This document shows, piece by piece, positions 27,764 through 37,041 of a DNA stretch of 64,000 nucleotides. The notes beneath the pieces are model-generated. The model did not search any database. It was not told the origin of the DNA and was given only the letters and a program-made list of their open reading frames with translations. Within the stretch, counting starts at the first letter, position 1. The number at the start of each line of letters is the position of its first letter. Origin of the DNA: Pedobacter sp. PLR (GTDB lineage Bacteria; Bacteroidota; Bacteroidia; Sphingobacteriales; Sphingobacteriaceae); contig NZ_JAPIVQ010000008.1 of NCBI RefSeq assembly GCF_026239675.1, forward strand, positions 1 to 64,000, read 5' to 3'. The position numbers and the translations under genes are program-made.

Positions 27764-28570
27764 TTAATCAGGGGTATTTTCCAGGAAATCAGCATAAAAA
27801 TCAGGGACAGGACTGCTTCTAATACCTCTGATCGTTTCCTCTATTGGATAAGCTATTTTTCGGATGAGGGGTTTGAGGCGATGAAGTCCGACAGCATCGC
27901 TACCACTTAGAATTTCCAATTGCAGGTAACAGGCTTTACGGTCTTTTTCTTTTGAGCGTCCTACTGAACCGGTATTGATCAATAGTTTTGTCTTTTGGGG
28001 AGTTGACCCGGGCCATTCCTGATCAGTTGATTCCGGCAAATTTTGAACAGGTGATTCTGACAGATAACGAATAAAAGGAACATGAGTATGTCCGGAAATA
28101 ATCACCTCCACTTGTGCTTTCCTGAACATTTCAGAAATCCTGCTTTCTTCGGCATCTTCATAAAGATACTCCTCATTACTATCAGGGCTTCCATGAACCA
28201 ATAAAATGGTCATTCCTGCTAACTCCAGTTTTATTGTGGCCGGTAAAGCGGCCAAAAAAGCTTTATTAGAGGCCGTAATGTGCTGTTTAGTATAGTTAAT
28301 AGCTTCCAAACGGGCCTCTTGTTCCCTTAAGTTGTGTTTGGTAAGCGGATAAACCGGATGGTCAAAAGCGATACGTTCATCATGGTTCCCCATGATGGTA
28401 GGAATATGCTTTGCTTTAATCAGTTCAATCACCTCATTATGCCATGGTGCTGCGTCTGTTAAATCCCCGAGACAATAAATTTGATCCGGATTAAAGGAGG
28501 ATATATCTGCTAACACTGCTTTTAGTGCGGGTAGATTGGCGTGAAGATCACTAATAATTGCTATTTTCAT
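27764..28570 (-). CDS. Calcineurin-like metallophosphoesterase (YfcE/MJ0936 type)
   Basis: 268 residues from the ATG at 28570 (MKIAIISDLHANLPAL); the longer frame adds 19 residues ahead of the first metal motif and is unlikely. Metal motifs in order: D-x-H (SDLH), GDLTD, GNHDE, VHGS and GHTHVPF. Cytosolic, predicted phosphodiesterase; substrate unknown. Confidence 0.9.
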   Translation of the reverse strand: MKIAIISDLHANLPALKAVLADISSFNPDQIYCLGDLTDAAPWHNEVIELIKAKHIPTIMGNHDERIAFDHPVYPLTKHNLREQEARLEAINYTKQHITASNKAFLAALPATIKLELAGMTILLVHGSPDSNEEYLYEDAEESRISEMFRKAQVEVIISGHTHVPFIRYLSESPVQNLPESTDQEWPGSTPQKTKLLINTGSVGRSKEKDRKACYLQLEILSGSDAVGLHRLKPLIRKIAYPIEETIRGIRSSPVPDFYADFLENTPD

Positions 28571-28766
28571 TTGAGGAACAGTATATTTCAATTGATTACA
28601 GAGTATTTCATTTGAGATGCAATCCAATCAATTGATCTGTACTGTAAACCCAACAAAGGTCACATTTCAGGAACGGCTAAAGTTGTAATATTAAAGGAAA
28701 ACTTTGTACAATCAACAGAAATCATGGTATACAGCTAAATCATCCGGCTAAATCCCATAAAAACTA

Positions 28767-29441
28767 TTAGCCAGTCTCTAAATCATGCTCATTACGGATC
28801 TTGTGCACAAAACCGGCAAGTTCTCTCGTATAGTTGTCCAGCATAATTGCCGACTCTTTGATCCCTGCGATCATGATTTTCAAATCTTCCGCAGAATCAG
28901 GAGCATGGTCTATCAATTCTGATAAACCCAGAATTTTCACCACGGGTTGTCTAAGTTCATGAGAAATTTTGAACAGCATCTGTTCCATTGCATTGACCTG
29001 ATCTTCCCTGTCTCTTTCTTCTTTTTCTTTTCGTTCAGAAATGAGTGTTCTTAGAGAAAGGTATTGCAGGGGTTTACCAGACAAATCTTTGATCGGGACA
29101 ATCACGCTATCCACCCAGTAAAATGAGCCGTCTTTGGCTTGATTTTTAATTTCACCATGCCAGACCTCCCCTTTTCCGATCGTCTTCCACATCTCCCGGA
29201 GGAATTCTTTAGGGTGATAACCGGAATTGATGATGCGGTGATTTTGTCCCAGTAACTCGGGTCTGCTAAACTGAGAAACTTCACAAAAACGTTGATTTAC
29301 ATGAATGATGGTTCCCTTAATATCTGTAATGGAGGAAATTATACTGGTATCCACTGCCTGCTGATAGGCCATTAGCAATGGAACCAATCGTTCCTGAGAA
29401 CCATCCATCATGTACACCTCATCCTTCTTTAGTATTCCCAT
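28767..29441 (-). CDS. PAS-domain protein with HisKA-like helix but no ATPase domain
   Basis: 224 residues: PAS domain about 28-140 (ISSITDIKGTIIHVN, then GEIKNQAKDGSFYWVDSVIVP) and a histidine-kinase dimerisation helix pair about 145-215 with H-box ISHELRQP (His161). It stops at residue 224, so no N, G1 or G2 box exists and the next coding DNA downstream (27764-28570) is unrelated. It cannot phosphorylate itself and must be a phosphotransfer partner, a heterodimer subunit or a decayed kinase. In-frame ATG codons at 29411 and 29408 are alternative starts. It lies 80 bases downstream of the universal stress gene. Confidence 0.8.
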   Translation of the reverse strand: MGILKKDEVYMMDGSQERLVPLLMAYQQAVDTSIISSITDIKGTIIHVNQRFCEVSQFSRPELLGQNHRIINSGYHPKEFLREMWKTIGKGEVWHGEIKNQAKDGSFYWVDSVIVPIKDLSGKPLQYLSLRTLISERKEKEERDREDQVNAMEQMLFKISHELRQPVVKILGLSELIDHAPDSAEDLKIMIAGIKESAIMLDNYTRELAGFVHKIRNEHDLETG

Positions 29442-29521
29442 AAGCGCTCAAATTTACGCTTTACCCAACTTTTATCTGCAATAAAAATCAAAATAGGAAC
29501 AACAGTTAAATTTTAGTAACC

Positions 29522-30400
29522 CTAAAGCACAGTATGAGTCTCCGGAGGAAATACGAGCAAGGGCAGTTTTACATGAACGGCCATTTTCTGGGTATGACTA
29601 CCTTCAAATAATCTTTTGATAAAAGGATGCCTGCGATGAACCATAGCCAGCATATCAATGTCTACATGATCGGTTAACCAGGTTAGGCCCTCATCAATCC
29701 CCATATCTTTAACATGACGGTAATAAACCTTATGGTAATGCACCTTACAGGTCACCTCATTTAAAAATGAATCGACTTTCTTTTGATGGATTTCCGGATC
29801 AAAATCATCGGGAGTGATGTGTACAATGAGAATTTCTGCATTAAATGGTCGGGCAAAATGTGAGAGTGAATGAATGAGTTCCATATCGCCATCACTGAAA
29901 TCTGTCGCGAATGCAATTCTTTTCAGTGGTTTAAAATCCGTTCCAGGCGGAATCAACAGGATTGGAAAGCTGCCATTATTTATTAAGTCCCTGCTGGTAC
30001 TACCCAGAAAAAACCGGTTTAAACCTCCTACTCCTGAGGTTCCCATAACCACAAGGTTGACTTCCCCCTTCTCTGCCAACATATTTAACACTTCAGGGAC
30101 GGTTCCTACCTCTGCCAAAACCTCCACTGGTGGATATTCTTCGCGGGAAGCACCGGTATCTTTAATGTGCTTTTTCAACTTTTCAGAAACTTGCTTAAGC
30201 TGGCGGTTGGCATCTGCTCTCAAAGTACCAAGGTCCATCAATGGCCAGGCTACTTGTCCGGACATACTGGCTGATGCCGGTACCATGACGGCATTACATA
30301 ATTTAAGACTGGCTTTCATGTTTTTCCCTAGTTCCATAGCGTACAGTGCGGCATGGTCTGCATTAGGAGAAAAATCAGTGGGAATCAAAATAGTTTTCAT
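29522..30400 (-). CDS. Tandem universal stress protein (two UspA domains)
   Basis: 292 residues with two Usp folds (about 1-145 and 150-285). The first keeps the ATP-binding loop G-x2-G-x9-GS (MGTSGVGG then FFLGSTS); the second is degenerate (EGSHTQKMA without the Gly pair). Such tandem forms are common in Bacteroidota and act in stress survival. Monocistronic or with the PAS protein downstream. Confidence 0.9.
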   Translation of the reverse strand: MKTILIPTDFSPNADHAALYAMELGKNMKASLKLCNAVMVPASASMSGQVAWPLMDLGTLRADANRQLKQVSEKLKKHIKDTGASREEYPPVEVLAEVGTVPEVLNMLAEKGEVNLVVMGTSGVGGLNRFFLGSTSRDLINNGSFPILLIPPGTDFKPLKRIAFATDFSDGDMELIHSLSHFARPFNAEILIVHITPDDFDPEIHQKKVDSFLNEVTCKVHYHKVYYRHVKDMGIDEGLTWLTDHVDIDMLAMVHRRHPFIKRLFEGSHTQKMAVHVKLPLLVFPPETHTVL

Positions 30401-30504
30401 CTGCTGTGTTTTAATTGATCTTTAACTAAGATGAATAATCCTGAATTAAAGAAACATGATATGTATCATATTAAACACTGATAGTTAGCCTATTTGTTTT
30501 AAAT

Positions 30505-30561
30505 AAAAAATCCTGTCTTCGTCAGGTCGCTTAAAACCAACAAAGACAGGACTATTTTTTT
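30505..30561 (-). terminator. Terminator of the nrdHIEF operon
   Basis: Arms TCCTGTCTT (30511-30519) and AAGACAGGA (30543-30551); on the minus strand TTTTTTATTT follows, 59 bases beyond the nrdF stop. Confidence 0.8.
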
Positions 30562-30619
30562 TGATCAAATCAGGATAATTTCCCTGAACAAATCAAGGTA
30601 CCTTCTTTTGAAAAACTAA

Positions 30620-31603
30620 CTAGAAAACCAATTCCGCTTCAACCTGAAAATCTTCATCTCTCAGGTGTACCACTTCCATACTTTTCTCATAGTTTGTGGA
30701 CTTCTTAGAGAAGAAATCATGTTGTGTTGTTTCTCCGTTTAAGCCATTTAATACAATAGAATTAACCGATTTCACTTCAAATAGCTCTTCAAAACCAAGG
30801 TTCATCATTGCTTTATTGGCATTGTACCTTACATACTCTTTTACATCGGCAGTAAGACCAACTTCCGTATACAATTCATCCGTATACTTCAACTCATTTT
30901 CATAAAGTTCCATCAAAAGATTGATCAGCTCTTGTTTGCTTTTTTCCGGATCAGGCAGTTTTTTGTAAAGATCCTGGGCCAGTAAACCTACAAACACACC
31001 ATGAATAGACTCATCAGCTACAATCTTTTTGATAATGTCTGCACTGGCTACCATTTGCCCTTGTCCAGCCAACCATAACGGCATAAAGAAACCGCTATAG
31101 AATAAGAAAGATTCCAGCAATACAGAAGCTGCAAGGCCCATAAACAAGGTCTCGTCACTCACTTTCTGTGCATCCAGATTTCTATAATACTTGTCAATTG
31201 TAGCTGCTTTATGTTGCAACAGCTTATTATTTTCTACCCATTCAAATAGCTCATTGATCTCCGCAGTGCTATTTACCGTGGTAAAAATGGTAGAATAAGA
31301 TTTGGCATGAATCGCTTCCATCATACACATAAACGACAATACCGCTTTATTTTGCAGGCCATCGATATGGTCTAACAGTTTAGGCATTCCGGTATGACTT
31401 TGCAGGGTATCCAATAAAGTAAGGCCACCCAATGCTTTTTTATAAGCTTCCTGAATTTCGGGACTCAAAGACTTCCAGCTGTCAATATCTTTTGAAGGAA
31501 TATATTCAGTATCCACCCAAAACTGACGAAGATTTTGCTCCCAGAACATTCCTGCGTAATCATTTTCAGGTGTATTCCAGTTTACTGCTTTATATGAACT
31601 CAT
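30620..31603 (-). CDS. nrdF: Class Ib ribonucleotide reductase, small subunit
   Basis: 327 residues. Radical-generating R2 subunit; metal ligands appear in order: Asp in LLDTLQSH, Glu/His in MEAIHAKSY, Glu in LLESFLFY, and Glu/His in DESIHG. The MEAIHAKSY.TIF stretch is the class Ib (NrdF) form. The gene is last of four, after nrdH, nrdI and nrdE; presence of NrdI indicates a manganese-tyrosyl cofactor assembled with NrdI-made oxidant. Supplies deoxyribonucleotides. Confidence 0.93.
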   Translation of the reverse strand: MSSYKAVNWNTPENDYAGMFWEQNLRQFWVDTEYIPSKDIDSWKSLSPEIQEAYKKALGGLTLLDTLQSHTGMPKLLDHIDGLQNKAVLSFMCMMEAIHAKSYSTIFTTVNSTAEINELFEWVENNKLLQHKAATIDKYYRNLDAQKVSDETLFMGLAASVLLESFLFYSGFFMPLWLAGQGQMVASADIIKKIVADESIHGVFVGLLAQDLYKKLPDPEKSKQELINLLMELYENELKYTDELYTEVGLTADVKEYVRYNANKAMMNLGFEELFEVKSVNSIVLNGLNGETTQHDFFSKKSTNYEKSMEVVHLRDEDFQVEAELVF

Positions 31604-31641
31604 TTATATAATTTAATAAGGTAATTAATTACTGCCTGGAA

Positions 31642-33732
31642 TTAAACCGAGCAGGATACACATTCATCAATAGTAGCTTTACGCGTCCGGGTATAATACA
31701 GCGATTTCAGGCCCATTTTATGCGCATAGATATAGTATTTGGCGATATCACGTGTGCTGTCTTTCGTATTGGTATGTAAAATCGTTGAAATCCCCTGATC
31801 CACATGCTTTTGAATTACTGAAATCAGACGTAGTACGTTCTTCTGGTCCATATCATAAGCCGACTTATAGAAGAAATAATTGTCATTATCCAGGTAAGGC
31901 ATTGGGTAATAAGTGGTACTATCGCCATATTCCCTAACCTCAATCACATCCACTACCGGCATCACGGAAGCTGTTGCATTCATGATATAAGAAGTCGATT
32001 GATTTGGCGCTATTGCCAGACGGTAAGCATGATAAAGACCATGAGTTTTCACCTCATTCATCAAGGTAGTCCAATCAGCAACGGTAGGAATGGCCATTCC
32101 TTCGAATAAACCAGCAATTTTATCACTCACCGGTGCAATATCCTTAATCAGGTAAGGTTGGAAATAATTACCGTTTGCATATTCTGATTGCTCAAAGCCT
32201 ACAAAAGTTTCTTTTTTCTCTCTTGCGATTTCCATTGAACTTTGAATAGAATAGAAATTGACCATCATAAAGAAAACATTACAGAAATCAAGTGCAGCTG
32301 CACTTTCATACATGATAAAGTTTTTAGTCAGGAAACCATGTAAGTTCATGGCGCCAAGACCCACACTATGCAATTCTTTATTTGCTTTCTGTACAGAAGG
32401 CACCATGGCGATATCGGTAAGGTCGGAAACCACGGTTAAAGAGCGCATAGCGGTAGCAACAGCCTCTTTAATCCTTTTATTTTCCATTACCGTAGCAATG
32501 TTCAAAGAGCCCAGGTTACAGGAAATCCCGTAACGGATAGTATCTTCTTTACCATAGATTTCGATATCTGAGACCTCTGAAATCTGCATGATTTCTGTAC
32601 AAAGGTTAGAGAATTTCACATTTCCAAGTTCCTTTAAAGCATGTGCTTTATTGGCGTTTCCTTTGAAAAACAAATACGGATAACCACTCTCTTTTTGTGT
32701 CTGAGCGATTTTCACCATCAAATGACGGGCATTGATCTTTTTCTTTTTCACTAAAGGATTGGTCACCAATTCCTCATACATCTCATTCATATCCAATTCA
32801 TCCAGATATTTACCATATTGTTTATATACGGTATGTGGATAGAACAGGTAGCAAGCTTCATCATTTTCTGCAAGTTCCATGAACTTATCAGGTACAATGA
32901 CACCAATTGAAAGGGATTTTATGCGGACTTTCTCATCCACATTGATCTTTTTACAGTCTAAAAACTCTTCAATATCGGTGTGGAAAATATTCAGGTATAC
33001 CGCTCCTGCACCAGGGCGTTGACCGAGTTGATTGGCGTAGGAGAAAGTGTCTTCCAGAATCTTCATAATCGGCAATACTCCACCTGCACGTCCTTCAACA
33101 TCTTTGATGGACTCTCCTCTTGCACGTACTTTAGAAATGTTAAAAGAAACACCACCACCGATAGATGAAAGTTTCATTGCAGAATCGATTGCGTATCCAA
33201 TTCCATTCAGGTTATCACCGATTTCGTCCAAAAAGCAGGAAACCAATTCACCAGAGCGTTTTTTTCCTGAGTTTAAGAAAGTTGGTGTTGCCGGTTGATA
33301 TTCCTGATTGATCAGCAGTTCAGCATATTGTTTGGCTTGAGGAACATCGCCTCTGGCCAGGAATAAAGAAACTGCAACTACGCGATCTTCATAACGTTCC
33401 AGAAATTTCTCTCCGCTATCATCCCTGAGGGCATAACTTTGAAAAAATTTGAAAGCACTCATGAAGGATTGGAACCTGAATTTCTTTGCATAAACCAGGT
33501 CGTAAACTTCTTCCATTTGTTCAAATGTATACCATTGATAGAAATCAATGTAATACTCCTGTTCAATCAGGTAATCGATTTTCTCTTTCAGCGTATAAAA
33601 GAAAACCGTATTTTTATTTACATAGTCTAAAAAATAAGAACGAACTGCTTCCTTGTCTTTGCTAAGGCTGAATTCGTCGTCTTTTTTAACCATGATCTCG
33701 TTGTTCAACAAGATCCATTTTTTAGTTACCAT
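31642..33732 (-). CDS. nrdE: Class Ib ribonucleotide reductase, large subunit
   Basis: 696 residues, typical NrdE length, with no N-terminal ATP-cone. Active-site cysteines: thiyl-radical Cys in NLCTEI and the reducing pair in ELVSCFLDE and ISCNLGSLN. Radical-transfer tyrosines in SLYYTRTR, and the C-terminal shuttle CVSC two residues from the end (ECVSCSV). Starts 4 bases downstream of the nrdI stop; a second in-frame ATG occurs 13 codons in. Reduces ribonucleoside diphosphates. Confidence 0.94.
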   Translation of the reverse strand: MVTKKWILLNNEIMVKKDDEFSLSKDKEAVRSYFLDYVNKNTVFFYTLKEKIDYLIEQEYYIDFYQWYTFEQMEEVYDLVYAKKFRFQSFMSAFKFFQSYALRDDSGEKFLERYEDRVVAVSLFLARGDVPQAKQYAELLINQEYQPATPTFLNSGKKRSGELVSCFLDEIGDNLNGIGYAIDSAMKLSSIGGGVSFNISKVRARGESIKDVEGRAGGVLPIMKILEDTFSYANQLGQRPGAGAVYLNIFHTDIEEFLDCKKINVDEKVRIKSLSIGVIVPDKFMELAENDEACYLFYPHTVYKQYGKYLDELDMNEMYEELVTNPLVKKKKINARHLMVKIAQTQKESGYPYLFFKGNANKAHALKELGNVKFSNLCTEIMQISEVSDIEIYGKEDTIRYGISCNLGSLNIATVMENKRIKEAVATAMRSLTVVSDLTDIAMVPSVQKANKELHSVGLGAMNLHGFLTKNFIMYESAAALDFCNVFFMMVNFYSIQSSMEIAREKKETFVGFEQSEYANGNYFQPYLIKDIAPVSDKIAGLFEGMAIPTVADWTTLMNEVKTHGLYHAYRLAIAPNQSTSYIMNATASVMPVVDVIEVREYGDSTTYYPMPYLDNDNYFFYKSAYDMDQKNVLRLISVIQKHVDQGISTILHTNTKDSTRDIAKYYIYAHKMGLKSLYYTRTRKATIDECVSCSV

Positions 33733-33736
33733 ATCT

Positions 33737-34099
33737 TTAGCCTTCTATATTGTCTATAAATTTTTGAATATCATCTGCGGTTCCTGAGAGCTCAAACTGC
33801 ATCAATACCGGGAGCTGAAACAGGGCAGATATTTTTTTCGCAGCAAGTCCATAATTAGGACCCCAGTTTTTATTTCCACTGGAAGTAACAGATATAATCG
33901 CGCTGCTATTTTCTTCGAGGAAACGCAAAGTGGACACCGGTACTTCGCCAAAACCTGTGGTATAAGTGATCAGGTGTCCTTCCTTTAAGGGTCCGGACAC
34001 TTGATCAATCTTTTGAATATTCCAGTCGCGCTGTAACTTTAAGCGGTTTACAAACCGTTCTACGTTACCAGTCTTACTGTCATAATAAATGCAGGTCAT
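33737..34099 (-). CDS. nrdI: NrdI flavodoxin-like protein
   Basis: 120 residues, FMN-binding (YYDSKTGNVERFV phosphate loop; SSGNKNWG flavin loop). Provides the oxidant that activates the NrdF manganese centre. The usual NrdI loop after the third strand reads TTGFGEVP, rather short. Between nrdH and nrdE. Confidence 0.92.
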   Translation of the reverse strand: MTCIYYDSKTGNVERFVNRLKLQRDWNIQKIDQVSGPLKEGHLITYTTGFGEVPVSTLRFLEENSSAIISVTSSGNKNWGPNYGLAAKKISALFQLPVLMQFELSGTADDIQKFIDNIEG

Positions 34100-34112
34100 C
34101 AGAAAAACAAGG

Positions 34113-34355
34113 TTATCCTACGGCTAATGCTGCCAGTTCTTCCGGTTTATAACCGATTACTCTTGCCAGTTCCTGTTCTGCTTCCATAAGAATCACCGTA
34201 GGTACCGAACGTACTCTGAATTGCATGGCCAGTTCAGGTTCATTAAAAGGATTGATGGTTTCGTATACCATTCCTTTTCTATCCAGATATTCAGAGACCA
34301 TATTACATGGGCTACAATCTTCTTTTTCGAATTTGATGATTCTTTTAGTACTCAT
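34113..34355 (-). CDS. nrdH: NrdH-type glutaredoxin/thioredoxin-like protein
   Basis: 81 residues from the ATG at 34355 (MSTKRIIKFEKEDCSPC); the longer frame starts with GTG and the added part is unlike the family. Redox motif CSPC and cis-Pro region VPTVIL. Reduces the NrdE C-terminal cysteines. CSPC is not the common CxxC of NrdH (CVQC), so it could be called a small thioredoxin; position in the operon supports the nrdH role. Confidence 0.85.
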   Translation of the reverse strand: MSTKRIIKFEKEDCSPCNMVSEYLDRKGMVYETINPFNEPELAMQFRVRSVPTVILMEAEQELARVIGYKPEELAALAVG

Positions 34356-34683
34356 TTCGTAGGATTTTTTTAATAAATCGGCCCTCATGCAGGGCTGTTG
34401 ATGGATTTCAAAATTGGCGAATATTATCTGGAAAGACTCTAAACGGTTATCCACATTCGGTGGAAAAACAATTCAATTTATGACAAATGAAATGCTGGAA
34501 AAATGGTGCGAAATGATTACACTTAATAGGGATTATTCTGTAAAGTGTTCTTATAAAGATTATTGAGAAAAATAACTTCATGATGGAAAGAATTCCGGTC
34601 AGTTGAAATCAAAAAAAGCTATACTCCGGACCATGTGCTCCCTTGTATAGCTAATCTATAAATGACAAAATTCTGTTTGGAAA
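34356..34683. other. Leader and intergenic region upstream of nrdH
   Basis: Should contain the nrd operon promoter but none fits well, and no tandem NrdR box was found. A 5-bp hairpin (GCCCT-CATGC-AGGGC) sits about 25-40 bases upstream of nrdH. A 28-codon frame at 34480-34566 (plus) was judged unsupported. Confidence 0.45.
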
Positions 34684-34959
34684 CTATTCGGTTTCTTCGT
34701 CTTCTTCTAAATAGATTTCATGGACTAAGAATTTCACTTTTTCCATGGTTTCTAACAGGTCTTCTATATCCTCAGAAAGAATATGATGGATCAGGTCGCC
34801 TGTTTCCGGAATCTCAGAGTTGGGGATTAATTCAAAGGCTTCGATACTGCCTCTTAAATTAAGGTTAACTATTTTCACATAATTAACTCCGTTATCGATC
34901 CAATCTTTCAGAATATTGGCATCGAACTCCACATACCCTTCAATGTTTACCTTTTTCAT
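34684..34959 (-). CDS. Small acidic hypothetical protein
   Basis: 91 residues, not recognised. No signal or membrane segment; strongly acidic, ending EEDEETE. Alternates predicted beta and helix (NIEGYVEFDANILKDWID, then IHHILSEDIEDLLETMEKV). Divergent or independent of nrdH; lies downstream of the chaA terminator region and a GC-rich, hairpin-forming stretch. Confidence 0.65.
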   Translation of the reverse strand: MKKVNIEGYVEFDANILKDWIDNGVNYVKIVNLNLRGSIEAFELIPNSEIPETGDLIHHILSEDIEDLLETMEKVKFLVHEIYLEEDEETE

Positions 34960-35264
34960 AGGGTAAATCTAAGGATAATTCGGGATCAATCCTTATTTGG
35001 CAGTAGCCCTGGCCTTATTTTGCGGGGGATCTCTCCTGATCTGACAGGGATTATGGCCCTGCAAGGCCCCGCCAACCCCTGCTCAATGGAGGGGCAAGGC
35101 TCCCGATACCTGAATGTCAGACAACAGCGTAAAATTTATCCAATGCTCAAAAGCAAAAAACTGACCCCTGGATAAAGGTCAGCTTTACAAATATTATCGA
35201 ATTTGCTGTTATAAGAGATTGGAATCCCTGAATTCTTTGATTTAATCCCAATTAAGTGCTTTAA
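34960..35264. other. GC-rich, hairpin-prone intergenic region
   Basis: No reading frame of note. Contains TCTGACA (35040-35046) and its complement TGTCAGA (35115-35121), enclosing GGG/CCC and CCCCT/AGGGG (35076-35080/35090-35094) inner arms and a direct repeat GCAAGGC (35061-35067, 35094-35100). The surroundings are AT-rich, so this 100-base island stands out and may be a structured RNA or a repeat relic. Confidence 0.45.
35154..35184 (-). terminator. Terminator of the Ca2+/H+ antiporter gene
   Basis: CTGACC (35161-35166) pairs with GGTCAG (35177-35182); on the minus strand TTTTTT follows. About 80 bases beyond the stop. Confidence 0.65.
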
Positions 35265-36347
35265 TTAAGGTGCAATAATTGTGAATAAGTAGACTGCAAA
35301 AATGACCAGTAAGACGATTCCCTGTAAAATATTAGTTCTACCGGTGGCTAAGGATAGCATAATCGTAAACAGAGACAACAATAACAGCACCGTAGATTTC
35401 ATGTCAATACCTAAAGTAATGGTCATTCCGGTCACCATAGATACAATCGCCACTGCGGGAATGGTCAGCCCAATACTGGCCAGTGCAGAGCCCATCGCCA
35501 GATTAAGACTGGTCTGTAGCCTGTTCTTTTTTGCAGCACGATAAGCAGCCAGGCCTTCCGGCAGGAGTACAACCGCAGCAATGATCACCCCTACTAACGA
35601 TTTAGGGGCACCCGCTTTTAAGACAGCCAGCTCAATATCAGGCGCAAGTGCCTTGGCAAGCAAAACTACTACTCCTAAACAGACCAACAATAACAATGCA
35701 CTCCAGAGGGCTACATTTTTAGCAGGTGGATCTGCATGCACATCTTCATTACCATCAGCTTCCGGAGGAAGGAAGAAATCGCGGTGTCTAACGGTCTGAA
35801 CCAGTACAAAAGTACCATACAAGACCAGAGAAACTACGGCTACAAAAGCCAGTTGGGCACTCGTGTACACTGGCCCCGCCTTACTCGTCGTATAATTAGG
35901 AAGGATTAAGGTAAGTACAAGAATGGCGGAAAGCGTTACTAATGCCGCGCTTACCCCCTGCAGACTAAACACTTGCTCTTTAAACCTGGCACCGCCCACT
36001 AATAAACAGGTACCAATCATTCCGGTTAAAATAATCATCACAGCAGCCAGTACCGTATCACGCGCCAAAGCGGTGGTTTCCGGTCCGCCTGTCAGCATCA
36101 GTGACACAATTAACGCAACTTCGATCACGGTTATGGCCAGTGCCAGCAGTAAGGTACCGTAAGGTTCACCCACACGGTGAGCAACCACTTCAGCATGGTG
36201 TACAGCAGCCAGTACGCTACCGATTAATACTGCGGCAAGTACAAAGGAATACATATTTCCCAGGTCTAATGACATCCCGAAATAAGCAACCCAGGCTAAA
36301 ATAGGAATGGCAATGGTCCATAATGGAAGAGGTAGTGTTTTTTTCAT
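35265..36347 (-). CDS. chaA: Calcium/proton antiporter (ChaA family)
   Basis: 360 residues with about 10-11 hydrophobic helices in two homologous halves, as in the CaCA superfamily. The acidic ion-binding motifs are seen in helix pairs (TVIEVALIVSLM, later VLLPEGLAAYRAAK with Glu) and the GSALASIGLTIP motif. Exports Ca2+ (or Na+/K+) against H+ at the inner membrane. Monocistronic with terminator. Confidence 0.9.
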   Translation of the reverse strand: MKKTLPLPLWTIAIPILAWVAYFGMSLDLGNMYSFVLAAVLIGSVLAAVHHAEVVAHRVGEPYGTLLLALAITVIEVALIVSLMLTGGPETTALARDTVLAAVMIILTGMIGTCLLVGGARFKEQVFSLQGVSAALVTLSAILVLTLILPNYTTSKAGPVYTSAQLAFVAVVSLVLYGTFVLVQTVRHRDFFLPPEADGNEDVHADPPAKNVALWSALLLLVCLGVVVLLAKALAPDIELAVLKAGAPKSLVGVIIAAVVLLPEGLAAYRAAKKNRLQTSLNLAMGSALASIGLTIPAVAIVSMVTGMTITLGIDMKSTVLLLLSLFTIMLSLATGRTNILQGIVLLVIFAVYLFTIIAP

Positions 36348-36525
36348 AGTAGAAGATATTTATTTAAAACCAAAAAAATCATTAATTGTTTAAAAAAGCT
36401 GGATTTAACCCTCATTGCCGGACTGCTAAGGGGGTATTTTTACCTGTTTTTTTAATAGGGTATTTTCACGCTTACTGTCATTAGAAACTAGCCCTAATTT
36501 AGAGGAATAGAAATATCAACCTCCA

Positions 36526-36975
36526 ATGATAACTGAACACCTACAAACCGAACCAATAAATCTACGCATCCTTAGTGATGGGTTATTTCAACCTGTGCTT
36601 CATTTAAATTTGCAGCAACATTGTTCAGGTCTTATTTCCGGAACAGCAATCATCACGCTAAAAGAACTAACTGGTCCGCTTAATTTAAGCTTTAAAGTGC
36701 TCGGAAGTTACCAAAATCATGCCCGGCATGCAAGTGTATCCCTGCAACTTAAAGGTCATAAATTGATGGATAGCGAACAAAACCCTTGTTTATTTTTGAA
36801 TTTAGAGATGAATACAGCCTATACTACCGGAATTTGTAATTACCATTACCACAGCGAAGTCAATAAATATATCAGAAATGCAACCGTATCCAGTATCCTG
36901 TTTGCAACTACACCATCAAAAAAACTATTTAGTATAGCTGATATACCTCAAAATAATCAATACGCTCTATTGTAA
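36526..36975 (+). CDS. Hypothetical protein
   Basis: 149 residues, not recognised (a loose similarity to DUF1842-like proteins came to mind but cannot be supported). No signal peptide or membrane helix. Predicted beta-rich (LNLSFKVLGSYQ, ASVSLQLKGHK) with scattered His and one pair of Cys. Starts with ATG at 36526. Followed by its own strong terminator. Confidence 0.65.
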   Translation: MITEHLQTEPINLRILSDGLFQPVLHLNLQQHCSGLISGTAIITLKELTGPLNLSFKVLGSYQNHARHASVSLQLKGHKLMDSEQNPCLFLNLEMNTAYTTGICNYHYHSEVNKYIRNATVSSILFATTPSKKLFSIADIPQNNQYALL

Positions 36976-37010
36976 TCAAGTATATCTTAAACTATTATTT
37001 GATTTTTGTT

Positions 37011-37041
37011 AACTGGCAGACCCCCACCTGCCAGTTTTTTT
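37011..37041 (+). terminator. Strong intrinsic terminator
   Basis: AACTGGCAG (37011-37019) pairs perfectly with CTGCCAGTT (37028-37036), 8-base loop, then TTTTT. Confidence 0.88.

Noticed and set aside
29874..30425. 183-codon plus-strand frame opposite the universal stress gene
   Set aside because: Shadow of the Usp gene; no promoter or homology.
34480..34566. Short plus-strand frame of 28 codons upstream of nrdH (MTNEMLEKWCEM...)
   Set aside because: Too short, no promoter or ribosome site, AT-rich and not resembling a known peptide.
34356..34683. NrdR boxes or B12 riboswitch upstream of nrdH
   Set aside because: No tandem 16-bp NrdR-like palindrome or cobalamin consensus found; the region has only one weak GCCCT hairpin.
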